Shown: piece by piece, positions 12,271 through 23,394 of the stretch | How the letters are laid out: the number at the start of each line of letters is the position of its first letter | Position numbering within the stretch: the stretch's first letter is position 1 | DNA from: Blasia pusilla | Taxonomy: Eukaryota > Marchantiophyta > Marchantiopsida > Blasiales | Assembly: GCA_050084515.1 (NCBI GenBank) | Contig: CM114273.1 | Span: 16,492,001-16,556,000, forward strand | DNA length: 64,000 nt | Reading direction: 5' to 3' | Position numbers and translations under genes: made by a program | Notes under the pieces: generated by a model | Seen by the model: the letters and a program-made list of their open reading frames with translations, nothing else | Database searches by the model: none | What the model was told of the DNA's origin: nothing

Positions 12271-13262
12271 ATGAGCATGTCTTCTTCTTTGGCCCTCAGC
12301 TCGAGCAACCTAAAGCATGTGAGATAATTGTAGAGGATTGGTAGGAACTGGAAGACTGCAAGCAGAGGTTAAGAAATTAATATATATGATTATAATAAGA
12401 ATAAATATACATACAAACATATATCTATTTAATTTGAGTATATAGTTTAGAAATATACATTGTAGATGGAAAGACCACAACCCCAGAGTTTGGAATAGCT
12501 TCAACTTCATGATGTACCATAATTGGCCTGCAAAAAAATTTGTTATTAGAAATCATTCATAAAAATTTAAGACCAAGTAGGAAGCATCAATAATAAAAGT
12601 ATGTAAAGCATACCTTGTATTAGCTTGAGTATGAAAGTCATTAGTAGTCATAGCCTCGACTTGCTCTCTGGGAAGAAGATTCACAAACAATTGATAAACA
12701 TTCGCTTGGGCCAAATTATGTTGCCTTCTTCTCTAGCCTTGTGCTCGTGCAACTTGAAGCATAGCATGTAATCCCCGAGGGTTGGACGGAAGTGGAAGAT
12801 TGAGAAAAACAATATTAATGAAAATCAAGTCAAAATAATTAAAATTAAAAAATTAAATTAGAAAAAACCAATAAAAAGGAAGAAATTAATGAGTGGATGA
12901 AACATACATTGGAGACGATGTAGAGCCTATTAAAGCGTGAAGATTTCCATTGGAAAGTGTTGCTACCAACCTGAACAAAGAATAAAAAAAGTCATAATAC
13001 GAAAAAAAATTATAACTATTATTATAATAAAAAGTAGAAATGTTATACATAAATAAATACCTTCTAGTACTTGCGCTTGGTGAGCCATCGATGATGGGTG
13101 GTTGTAATTCTTCCATCAATGGAACATTCAAAACAGCTTCAATAGATCTCAATTCAACTAATTTAGCATGTCTTTGCTTTTATCCTTGAGCTCTCACAAT
13201 TTGATGTATATCACGTAATCGTTTCGGGTTCGATGGATTTGGAAGTCTACATCACAAACATG
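12271..13262 (-). pseudogene. Three tandemly duplicated Helitron N-terminal exons with stops
   Basis: Three minus-strand exons share the pattern LP.P.NP..L..ML/QVARA.GQRRR. They begin near 12355, 12820 and 13245, each just after an AG acceptor. Each has one in-frame stop where a sister copy has Gln: TAG within ML*VARA in the first, TAG in QG*RRR in the second, TAA in QG*KQR in the third. The second and third end at plausible donors (GTATGC, GTATTT). They precede the Rep half and probably encode a repeated N-terminal region of the Helitron protein. Function unknown. Confidence 0.7.
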
Positions 13263-13345
13263 AAAGATATTAAAGTCACACAACAAATCTAGAGTGTGCA
13301 CATATGGTTACGATATCATTCTATAATAAAAAATGCTAAGTATCC

Positions 13346-15039
13346 TTACATTGGAGATGACAAAGTCGTTGAATGAGTTACAAATCGCATATCATGAAGC
13401 GCCCTTCTATTTCTTTGAGAAGCAACCCTTCTAACCTTCTTATATGCAAGCTTCTCTGTTTCCTCCGAAATCCGTATAGAAGATGGAGCACTACATGAAA
13501 TGTGGTGATCATGCTCCACATTAGGTAAAAATACTACACTGGTGATTTCTGCGAATGGTCTTTTTTCATTTCGCCTCGATGGTTCCTCTTGAGATTCATG
13601 CATCGTGTAACAATATCAACCATCCGACCAAAATATGTATTGTCAATATATTAAAAAAATAATAGAAAAATTTGTAAAAAAAAACTTATACTCAAGATTT
13701 GGTCCGTGAATATTATAATCTATATTAAAAATAAATTTACACATAACTGAAGTTTTTATAAAAATCTGAAATAGGAAAATCATTCTAACGGGAAATGAGA
13801 CTCGGCCGTACTCATCTCACTTGAGTCCTCAGAGCAAATTGAATGACAATCACTAATTTCTCATGACCCCGACCGGTAACAATCATGTACAAATGAATGG
13901 CTAGATGCTATAGGGTCTGACGAAGGGATGCAATCATGTGTGGAATTTGTATCTCCTTCTCCCTCCTGACCTCCAACTACTTCTTGTGAAATAGAATGAT
14001 GATTCACCACAAGTGTGGTTAAAATCCTAGATGCACTCTAATCATAACTACAACTCAAAGGGCTTATGCTAACATTAGGAGCATTAATCCTATTTTCGCA
14101 AATTGGCAATGGTACATAGCTAGGACTTAAAGCCTTATCCATATTTTCAAAAATCGGCGATGGAACATAGCCAGGACTTGAAGCATTATTCCTATTTTCA
14201 ACGATCGGCGATGGGACATACTCCAGACTTGCTATTTGTATCACCTCTATGACGTCAACATCTATAGGTGTATAATCCCTTTCTTGTTCATCAAGAGGAA
14301 CGTAGAACTCACCATCATTATAGCGTAATTCGTCAACACTCATTTATAAAGTATATTGCATTATCCACACAATTATTTTAATAAAAGAAATTTTTCAAAA
14401 TAATAAAAGAAATACTCAATAGAAAAGGATACTAAATCTCCACACCTGAATATTAGAACACAAGCAGAGAAGACTTACTTTTTTGAGTCACTCCACTCCC
14501 AAAGAAATGAAACTTGATCGTTTGCTCAACTCAACAATCTCAAACAGACATATCTGAGAACAAAACGAACATGGATTTTATGATTAATTGGATATACACA
14601 ATAGATAGTACTCTCTAGGCTACTTATCTCCAATATCTCGACTATCTGCACTTATGTCTAAATCCCCATAATCCATACATCTATATTCCAGGTCGAACTC
14701 ATCACCAACATACCATCCCTCGGAATCATAGAGGGAAGTGGAGGAATATTCTCCATCGTCAAATTCTTCAAGACGAGAACAAATATCTACAGAGTATCTC
14801 TTTAGAGTAATCACAATTTCCTCGCCTATTGAGACTTCTCTAACCTCCTGGGTCTCATTGAAACCATTTGAAATAGGAGCAAAAAATTTAGGGTCCACAT
14901 CAAACAATTCTCGTTTTTGTTCAGAGCGAGATAATGAAAATTTGTGTTCATCTCTCTCTACCAAATATTCAAGACTCCTATTTATTACAATTTCTTCCAC
15001 AATTATCGGCCTCTTGCATCTCGATGAGAGAGTTGACAT
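13346..15039 (-). pseudogene. Probable first exons of the Helitron gene
   Basis: Three minus ORFs at 15039-14620, 14343-14038 and 13603-13346 are charged, lack similarity I recognise, and sit upstream of the repeated exons in the same orientation. The middle one has three copies of an 18-residue repeat, SP.YVPSPI.EN. The last carries a basic stretch, KKVRRVASQRNRR, that could bind DNA or serve nuclear import (inference). They may be exons of the Helitron gene or of a second small ORF. Confidence 0.45.
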
Positions 15040-15380
15040 GGCGTAAGCTAGTAAGCCTCACTTCGCATATACAATATTATTCACTGCAAATTTTAAAAGA
15101 GCATATTAAATTTTCAATATAAATTAGATAATTCAAGTAAAAAACATAACTACTAATATAATTTCTTAAGACTCAAATAATAAAAACGCTATAAAATTTG
15201 TAAGAGAACCAAATCCGAGCATAAGAAAAGAGATTTTCATAAGTAAAACCCGAAGTCCCCCTAGCCCCTGACATATCGAAGGACTATGTGAGTAAGGCCG
15301 AGTCATGAAGTGCGGGCCAAGTGGGCCGCGTTCGAGCCCCGCTCCTGGCAGGAATATGTTGCACGCAGGAATATGTCAGA

Positions 15381-15753
15381 CCGCCTATCACAGCCTGGGA
15401 TGAGCAGCGAGCATCCTTTCTAGACAGCCACACTTCCATGAGGGTGGGGATGATCGAAAAGCCACGAATGATTCTCGTCACCGGGTCTCAGCCGGATTCT
15501 TGCGATATTCCTGTCTTAGCCGGATCACTACCTTTTGAAGTCAATAAAGAACAAACTTGATTACTGCAGGATGCATGGAATCCAGATCATCTACAACATG
15601 GCGTATTTTGCTTTTGGGCCAAGCTTCCTCTTCTCCGCAAGCTCATGTTGTCTCATCCTGAGGTGGAGTGGATCTGGTGGATGGACAATGATGCTTTGAG
15701 CTTCCCATGGAGAAGTACAGAAATCAAAATCTCGTTCTACATCTTAATCGGTC
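15381..15753 (+). pseudogene. Captured GT34 glycosyltransferase fragment (xyloglucan xylosyltransferase-like)
   Basis: On plus, in three frames, are ITAWDEQRASFL, RMILVTGSQPDSCDIPV, DYCRMHGIQIIYNMAYF, FWAKLPLLRKLMLSHPEVEW, IWWMDNDAL and EKYRNQNLVLH. These match, in order, the catalytic domain of plant GT34 enzymes (xyloglucan 6-xylosyltransferase and galactomannan galactosyltransferase), including the DxD metal/UDP-sugar site (DND here, usually DSD). At least three frameshifts, a stop near 15558 and missing residues after DND show a dead fragment. It lies inside the Helitron between its gene and its 5' end, antisense to the Helitron gene, the classic position for captured host sequence. The complete parent gene is not in this window. 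Confidence 0.85.
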
Positions 15754-16056
15754 TGGAGAAAACAGGTCCGGGAGCGGATGGAAGCTTTGGATGTGTGTAT
15801 ACATGTGAACGCCGTGCAAGAGCGGTCCGGTGTAATTTAGTCATGAAGTAGGTAGCGCATTCCTTGACCTTTGAAGTGACAGGGGCCATGAGAACCGCCA
15901 TGAAGTGTGGATCAATGCCAGGATTTCATGACTGGCGATCTCGGTCGGCAAAGTTTGGCGCGTTTAAGTGGAGGTAGGATCGGGCGATTGTTCTTCAGAT
16001 CTCGGCAGCAGATGAAGAGGCGGTGGTGGAGAACATGTTTATGCCAAAATTTAAGG

Positions 16057-16711
16057 CAAATCTCTGATGCTACAAATTGAATGTGCCAAAACGCTTGCCA
16101 GGTCTTCAATCTCGTGGGTTTGGGCAATCAATTGGCTCTGAAAGGATGCTCAACAAGTCTTCAGGGAACGGTGTTCAGGGAAATGCATAATTTCTGGGAC
16201 GAAACACATGCTTTGCGTTTCGTCCCATAAATGCGACCTCTATTGCAGAACCAAAAACTTCAAGTGAAACTCACTCGCAGCTTAGCCAAAGGAAACACAA
16301 GATCCACCAAACCATTTCAAGTCCTAGAAGCGGGCTTCCCCCACCATCAAAGTCCATAAATCTCACGCCGTCAACAAAAGCGTTCACGCGATCGGTTCCG
16401 TAGTCGAATTTGCGATCACGCAAATCTCTGATGCTACAAATAGAATGTGCCAAAACGCTCGCCAGGTCTTCAATCTCATGGGTTTGGGCAATCAATTGGC
16501 TCTGAAAGAATGCTCAACAAGTCTTCAAGGAACGATGTTCAGGAAATGCAGAATTTCTGGGATGAAACGCATGCTTTGCGTTTCGTCCTAGAAATGCGAC
16601 GTCTATTGCAGAACCAAAAACCTCAAGTGAAACTCACTCGTAGCTCAGCCAAAGGAAACACAAGATCCACCAAACTATTTCAAGTCCTAGAAGCGGGCTT
16701 CCTGCACCATC
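16057..16711. repeat. 364-bp tandem duplication of unknown origin
   Basis: About 290 bp starting CAAATCTCTGATGCTACAAA at 16057 recurs at 16421, roughly 93% identical, giving a 364-bp period. The second copy is open on plus as a 111-codon frame (16447-16782) and partly open on minus. I recognise no protein on either strand. Probably a second captured or internally duplicated segment of the Helitron. Confidence 0.85.
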
Positions 16712-16782
16712 AATATCTGAGAGTCGAGAGAACAAGAGAGCGGAGCTGTACCTCGAAGTACTTGACAGAAACAACGAAATGA

Positions 16783-17439
16783 CTCAATCTCCACACTTCC
16801 AACAGTATAGAAAGTATCCAGCATGTGCACAGCAACAAGGTCGACCAACGAGTCGGATCGTTAGGAGGTAGATAAAATTAATAGCCACGTTCATCGGAAG
16901 GAGCTGTTCACAACCATAAGAAATTCCCTTCGCCTCTTTGTCGCGATTTCACCACCTTGCGCAGAGTTTCACCACCTCCTATGTCACCTTGTTCAGATCC
17001 TCTGACGATAGTGTGAAGACTGCTCCAACTTAGAGAGAGCGCATTTTATGGGCCATTCTAAATTTCTCTACTCGTCTAGTCAGCTAATAGGTGTCATATT
17101 ACGGCTTGTTAGTTCAAAAGGGTGTGACAACTTTCCGATCAAATAAAATCTTCGTGAAATAGGACCCCTTCAAATATAAGGTTGTCTATTCAAATAGAAT
17201 GTCGTCTAGAAATTTGAACTCTTTCGTGAAATAACATCCCCTCCAAATATACGCTCATATCCAGTTTTTAACTCTTCCTCTCGTGTGAGATAAGAAGTAA
17301 CCCCCTCCGAACTTTCCCATAGATTTGAATTTTTTTATTTGTTTTAACTTTTTCTTCAAAGCGGGCATTTCAAGATGATTGCTTGTGGAGGGCTTCACTT
17401 CTTTGGGAAAAAAAATTACCATAAGAGGTAACCCCCCCC
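16783..17439. other. Helitron 5' non-coding region
   Basis: No ORF of note. The stretch contains degenerate short repeats with CCTCCAAATATA and AACTCTTTCGTGAAAT, and a run of C residues at 17431-17449 just inside the 5' end. Confidence 0.4.
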
Positions 17440-17467
17440 TCCCCCCCTCCTCGCATTATAGTATAGA

Positions 17468-17495
17468 CTAGTGTGGCTACCCCAAAAGGAGGGGT
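17468..17495 (-). mobile_element. Possible 3' end of a second Helitron abutting the first
   Basis: Minus strand reads ACCCC-7 nt-GGGGT (stem 17479-17483 / 17491-17495), then 7 nt, then CTAG (17468-17471), immediately followed by the 5' TC of the large Helitron. The hairpin is short (5 bp), so chance is possible. Its 5' end was not found. Confidence 0.4.
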
Positions 17496-17663
17496 CGATA
17501 CGATCTCTTAAGAAAATAACCATATGAATATTAATTTATGAGTTGATTCTATAGTCCAATAAAAAGAATATAAATATACAAAATAAATGACAAGAATGTC
17601 ATCCATATACACACAGAATTCAACCCATAGACAAAAGGGCTGCCATAAAGGGCTCATCTTGCA

Positions 17664-17843
17664 CTTTATAATTGGGTTGGATTTTATTTGTCTCCTCCTT
17701 TAATGTGCCTTATTCGACACACCATTGACTGAGTGGAGGAAGTTTGGTTCACTTCTTCGTAGTCGAGCTCATTTTCCATTATCTTCTTGGTGCAAATTTG
17801 ATTCGTCTTCTTCTATATCGTCGAGTCTAAAAATGCACACACT
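17664..17843 (+). repeat. Direct repeat, right copy, beside the Helitron
   Basis: Partner of 6247-6417 in the same orientation, starting TATAATTGGGTTGGATTTTA. Slightly longer owing to small insertions. Confidence 0.75.
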
Positions 17844-20316
17844 TCATTTTTTCTTTCAAAAATTCACAAAAAATGTACAAGAGGAGCGTTATAACTTAAT
17901 TTTGACATAGATTGTTAATGCAATCTATTTCAATGTCGTGGGTGGGAGATATGGAATAGGCTTAATATAAGTTGTACTACAAAGAAGATGAATACATTAG
18001 TGTGCAACGAGGGGTGTTTACAAATCCAATTTGAGGATACTATAATGTACAAAGTTCACAAAAAGTATACAAGGAGGGGCGCTGTAGCCTATTTTTTTTT
18101 ACATAGATTCTTAATGCACCCAATTTTGACGTGGTTGCAGTAGATTTCAATAAAAACCGGGAAGACACTATACTAGAAAGGAGATAATACGAGACATTCT
18201 TTCTCATGATACAAATTGAGGAAACACAATATTATAATTGGATGGGTGTTAAAACAAACTTAAGATACAAAAATTTGAATGCATAAATTAAAAATTTACT
18301 ACACAAGGGAAATAAAATAGTCAATACATAGTACCCCACCTAATCAAATGTGATGGTTGTCAGACATTATGGTAGCCGTCCGATATTATACTTCACCCTA
18401 AATATGATAGTTGTCGGACATTATACTTTACTACAAAATTATACTACAATTAAAAATTTTAAATATTCTTCAATACGCCATACCTGCATTTTTAATATGT
18501 TATACTCGCCCAAGTACAAAACTATTTTATTCTACAATTTTATTGGGCCATGTTGTGAGATTCTTGTGTTGATCATTCTACTATGATTACACACAACATG
18601 GTATTGTGCACTCACAGTGCACAATACCATGTCATGTGTAATCGTAGCAAATTAAGAGCTTCAAGCTGGGGCCGTAATCAAAAGAAACCTAAGAGCGGAA
18701 GGAGGCAAAAATTACAAATAAGAATGGAAAAAAAAAATCAACAGATACTGCGAATAATGGTTTGAAACAAATCTAACACAAACACTGATTGTTGAGTACA
18801 TGTGGTGGGACGATGAAATAAGTGGTCATTGACCACTTTGACTATACATATCAACTCCTATGCTTATGCATGTTGCAATGCCATCAAGATGCATTATCAA
18901 TAACTAGAAGAGAAAATAGAGAGAGACAAGGATCCCAAGAAGAGATGATTTGATGACTCTTGAGTAAAGGGATTACCATAAAATAACCCACTAAATTTTT
19001 CATGGTCCACACTATGGCTAAGCACTTCCCTTATACAAAGTGAAAATTTATTCGAAAATCTAGCATAAGCTACTCCAAACCATCGACCCTCGTCATCTTG
19101 TCTTATTATTGGTCAACTCCTATGTCGTTATACTTTTGATGGACATGGTGGTATATTGGCTTCACTACATGCTACTATGTCTATTCTTTTTTAGATGTGG
19201 ATCTTTCCTCCATAGTTACAACTGCGCCAATAGTTTTTTAGTAGAGTTAGGCTTTAGTTGCCCTTACCATGACTTCAAGGTTTTTTCAAGGATACACACC
19301 CATCTTTATGTGTTAAATGGCCCATATTGAGGAGGACGACCTATCATTCAAATAGCAATTAAGATATACTCTACCTCTTCTTCGACACAAGCAATTCAAC
19401 ATCCTTCTAATCAATTGATTACATAAATTCTTCATTGGTTTCAAAAGCTTATCTCCAATAAATTTCACAGGATTAACTTTCATGTATTATCTATGATGAA
19501 ACCTCCACTACCCATTGAGGTTTTTTGCATTCATACGCAAGTGTAGGAGTGGGGTATAACTTACTATGACTCCTCATATTCCTCTATTTGGTTTTGCGCA
19601 AAATATAGTCTGGAGCAGGTATGTTATGGTTATGCTTGCAAAACAAATCATATATTTCTTTTAGGTGTACCTAATTGTATATGCAAAGAGCCTATATATG
19701 TTAAAGATATCAAAATTCTCCAATGAGCACACAGAGGAAAAAACCACCAAACCATGATATAGTCAAAGAGGTAATAACACCAATGGCTCATGCTTCAAGG
19801 TATAATGTTGGGTTAGAGCAATTATATGTTCTATATTCTACAACACAAGCAACCTTTTGTCAAGGAGTTCATATACTGAAGTCTTGAGCTTGCTTATTTC
19901 TTAGATGATGTGATGGTTTCCAATTTTACACATTATAGCTTAGTGTGCCCCGTTATACATAGAAAAGAGTTATGCAATTAAGCAAGATATACAACAAGAA
20001 TCAAGGAAGTATTAAGTTATGTGATAAGATATGTGATCAAGGATTAACCCTTCTTGAAATAGAAGTTTTCATGCATAAACACATAGTTACATGGCGTACG
20101 TAATTGTAATCATCTGTGCAACTTTTTAAGTTGAGCACTACATTCGATCTTGGATATTGTAGGTACTTATGATCATATATAATGTCATGCAGCCATATAT
20201 TGCTATCCATATACATCAACTATGAAATTGAGAATCCGCTCATTCTTCAAATCCTCTCAAATTTATTGCACTTACATAAATCTTATCTCAATTTCAACAA
20301 TTCTTCTACCCCATAT
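17844..20316. other. Gene-free AT-rich DNA
   Basis: No coding region recognised. An imperfect direct repeat of about 85 bp starts with TTCACAAAAA at 17863 and again at 18055. A strong fold-back lies at 18581-18647 (listed separately). Short ORFs here have no features of real proteins. Confidence 0.5.
18581..18647. repeat. Fold-back, 32-nt arms
   Basis: Arms 18581-18612 and 18616-18647 pair at 29 of 32 positions around a 3-nt loop. The inner 15 bp (ATGGTATTGTGCACT) are perfect. Could be a tiny MITE relic or a hairpin-RNA source. Confidence 0.9.
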
Positions 20317-20483
20317 TGTCACATCTGAGTAGTCGTTAGGCCGAGAGCTATCATGGATAGGGCGTAGGAACCAACGAACTATCTTGATTATAACTTTGTC
20401 CCACGGTGTCGGATGAGGTTGAGGATATGTTGATTGGGTGAGGAGCGTCATTTTTTATAACTTTCCTGTTTAGGTCTCTCTTG
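20317..20483 (+). repeat. Dispersed LTR-like fragment, copy 1
   Basis: Begins TGTCACATCTGAGTAG and matches 59372-59535 for about 160 bp in the same orientation, with blocks TAGGCCGAGA, GGATAGGGCGTAGGA, CTATCTTGA, AACTTTGTCCCAC and GTGTCGGATGAG. A TGTCAC start is common for plant LTRs. Probably a truncated or solo LTR. Confidence 0.7.
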
Positions 20484-23350
20484 AGATGTGATATTTTCTA
20501 TCTAGAGTTGGGGGGATCCAACTTCCAGCTAGGGGATGGTTGTGTGATCTCCATCTATATGTATGAGTTGATTTATGCACATGTGTGGATCTATCCGTGT
20601 ATGGGGAAGATCGGTGTTGTGTGGTGTAGATGTGACCAGCGATGTATGTTGTCAAGTGATATGTATGCGCACGACAATATACTCCCACATGGTCAAGATA
20701 TATAGTATTGTAATCTTGCAATCTAGTACAAAAAAATCATGCATTATATGACTCTCAAATATGAATAGGCCTATTCATGTATTTTGGTAAATGATCTATG
20801 ATGATTGATTATTATTATAGTCATATAAACCAAGTCATTTACACTAAATAACCACGGTTAACAATACTTTATTTGATTTGAGTCATGAGTTACCAAATGA
20901 TTTATGTATGAATGATAAGTGAACAATTACTGACGTACATATTGACACATAGGTATCATATGTGAAAATATCATTTCCACGTATAAAAATCTTAACTGCA
21001 ATAATTATGATTGACCTAATCAAACGTTTGACCTATATATGTTTTGATACAATTTTGACTTATGGATTAAATTTCTAAGTCATACATCAGATAAATACTA
21101 AGATTTTAAGGACAAATCAAAGATTTCCATATGAAAAAAATTGCTTCAAATTACCATATATCACATGGCAAAAATAATCAAGCTATACCAACTCACGATA
21201 AATTTGTGCAAACATGCGTCTTTTGAAAAGCGTCCCTAGCTAATATGATATAATTATAATATTGGGTTCTGAAGTTGTATATGCATGATTCTTTAAGTCA
21301 TATTTATGATTATGGTAATCATATATATTGATTATTGTACTCATAGATTTATATAGTATTACACTATTCATATATTGCATGATTAGGGTAGTTATATAGT
21401 AATCATAAGTGACGACTAACTGAATGATATCTAACTCTCAAAGTGAGCGAATGACTTCTACTGTAGTGTGTTTGACTTCAATAGTTGTTTCATTGATTAA
21501 AAAAATAGATTCATACAAATATGGTATCTTTCTAACTATAATAGCTATTTACGCACATAGTCAATTGAAAAGAAGGGACTTCTTATTAAAACCATGGATT
21601 TCCAATGTGCAAGAATGCATATTTTATCTTGGATATACAAGACAGTTGGCCCATTGCAACGATTAAATGAGGATTTAATACAAGATCGGGGAAATTTCAC
21701 ACTAAACTTTGCTAGTCATCTACTCAAACATGCAAGATCTGCACAAGCCCAATCTTAAACTCTTGCTCATTTCATGAACTCCAAAATCAAATCAAAAATT
21801 TCCCCCCTATGAATATATTTATAACAAAAAATGATAGAATTCATAACAAGAGCCCCCAGCTCATAATACAATGATCTTTATAAAAACCCAAAAACCATGA
21901 GTTTAGCAAACATGGACAATAATTATAAGAGAAAAAATTAGAGAATATTCAATTTGAAACATTTATTAATGAACCATTTTATTTAAATTTTGCTATGACC
22001 ACTTGATAACAGAGCAAACTGCATATCCAATTACGGAGCTTGAAGGATCATCTATTGTATTTTCCTCCCATAAAGTGCACTTAGGTTGGATAATATTTGT
22101 AAGATTCATCCTCTTTCATATGGAACTTCTCTCGACCAATCAAATTTGGAATTACCTATGATCTCGACTAAGCTTTTATTACTTCAAGTGAACTTTATCT
22201 TCTAAATAGAGTTGTAGCTATACTAATTCATATGAAAAATTTAGATCTAACCCAACGAGCATCATAACAATGTAGAATTTGAAATAGTGTCACTCACTAT
22301 CCTGGTGAAGGTCCATCCATCTATTGGTAATTTTTTCGCAAATTTGACAATCCCTACCGAGTTGTATATCGGACATAATATTACGACATTTCATACTCAT
22401 ACAAATTTAAAACTGTAGAATTAGATATGTGCAAACAATGACAACTAATACGCTAGTTAAAAGTGTGAGGCCTTTACCCTCTACTTCTTACTATTGAGTG
22501 CTTTTAGTTTACCCTCTAAAGCACTATCGACATTTCACTTATAGCCACCTCACTAGTTTTCTTCCCTTTCTTTTTGAACTTTGATGAGATCTCTATACTT
22601 ATTATTGTATTATCTATAGATGAAAGATCTAACAACTGGAAAAGTATGAACTAAATATTCAAATGTAAGATAATTCAGACATCCACAACAATTATAACAA
22701 CGAGTATTACTTATTCTTATATATTCATACTCATACGAGGAATACAAAATTAGAAATCCTTTCGTCCTCTCGGATATAATTGAAATTTTATTGAGTCCTC
22801 TCTCTAACCATACTTGATGAGCTCTTAATCTTTTCTACAATTATAGGATATGTTATGGGTGTCTCCTCAAGGCATGCAAAGAAGATCCATTCAGAGTTAG
22901 GAAAGCCCTTGATTATTTAGGCCTCTAATGTTGATCATTCAATTTTCAAGAGTTTGGCAATCTTTCTCTTGAAAAACTCTTAATCCAATGTTGGTGCATC
23001 AATATATATATATAGTTATCATCGCCATACTTATTTCAATATATAACAAGTCAAGACAACGCATGGCTCGTACTATCAAATCATTGAGGCAAGAATCATA
23101 ACCTTGTACATTGGTTTTTGGAAATTCGTTTAGCATTAACTCACATTGAGGTTTTGTATTTTTATCCTTACACTAAGTGACTTTAGTTGCCCTAACATTG
23201 CGTTTTGTTCTTCTCGCTCTCCTTCCTGCATAGTCATTACAAAATCCGTCAATGAAATCTTCCTAAATTTACATGTCGGAACTAAAATTATAGAGAGATT
23301 AGCAAGCTTGCTTTCTACAACTTTCAATAATTTAAAGATTATAAGGAAAC

Positions 23351-23352
<2 letters not shown>

Positions 23353-23391
<39 letters not shown>
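23353..23391. repeat. (GA)n microsatellite
   Basis: About 19 perfect GA units in gene-free DNA. Confidence 0.95.

Positions 23392-23394
<3 letters not shown>

Larger units (their letters stand above)
6525..17467 (-). mobile_element. Helitron, about 10.9 kb, autonomous-type but decayed
   Basis: A rolling-circle transposon read on the minus strand. The 3' end is CTAG (6525-6528) followed by T, as expected for CTRR with insertion between A and T. It is preceded by a perfect 10-bp stem, 3-nt loop hairpin (6534-6556). The 5' end is TCTATACTATAATGCGAGG, starting at 17467. Inside are a RepHel-type gene (HUH Rep plus PIF1-like helicase), extra N-terminal exons, a captured GT34 fragment and a tandem duplication. 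The base before the 5' TC is G rather than the usual A; it is the last base of what looks like another Helitron's CTAG end. Both catalytic centres of the encoded protein are mutated, so this copy is unlikely to move itself. The 5' boundary is less certain than the 3' one. Confidence 0.85.

Noticed and set aside
15300-15365. GTTCGAGCCCCGCTCCTGGC, B-box-like, suggesting a tRNA or SINE
   Set aside because: No matching A box or acceptor stem found; too weak to call.
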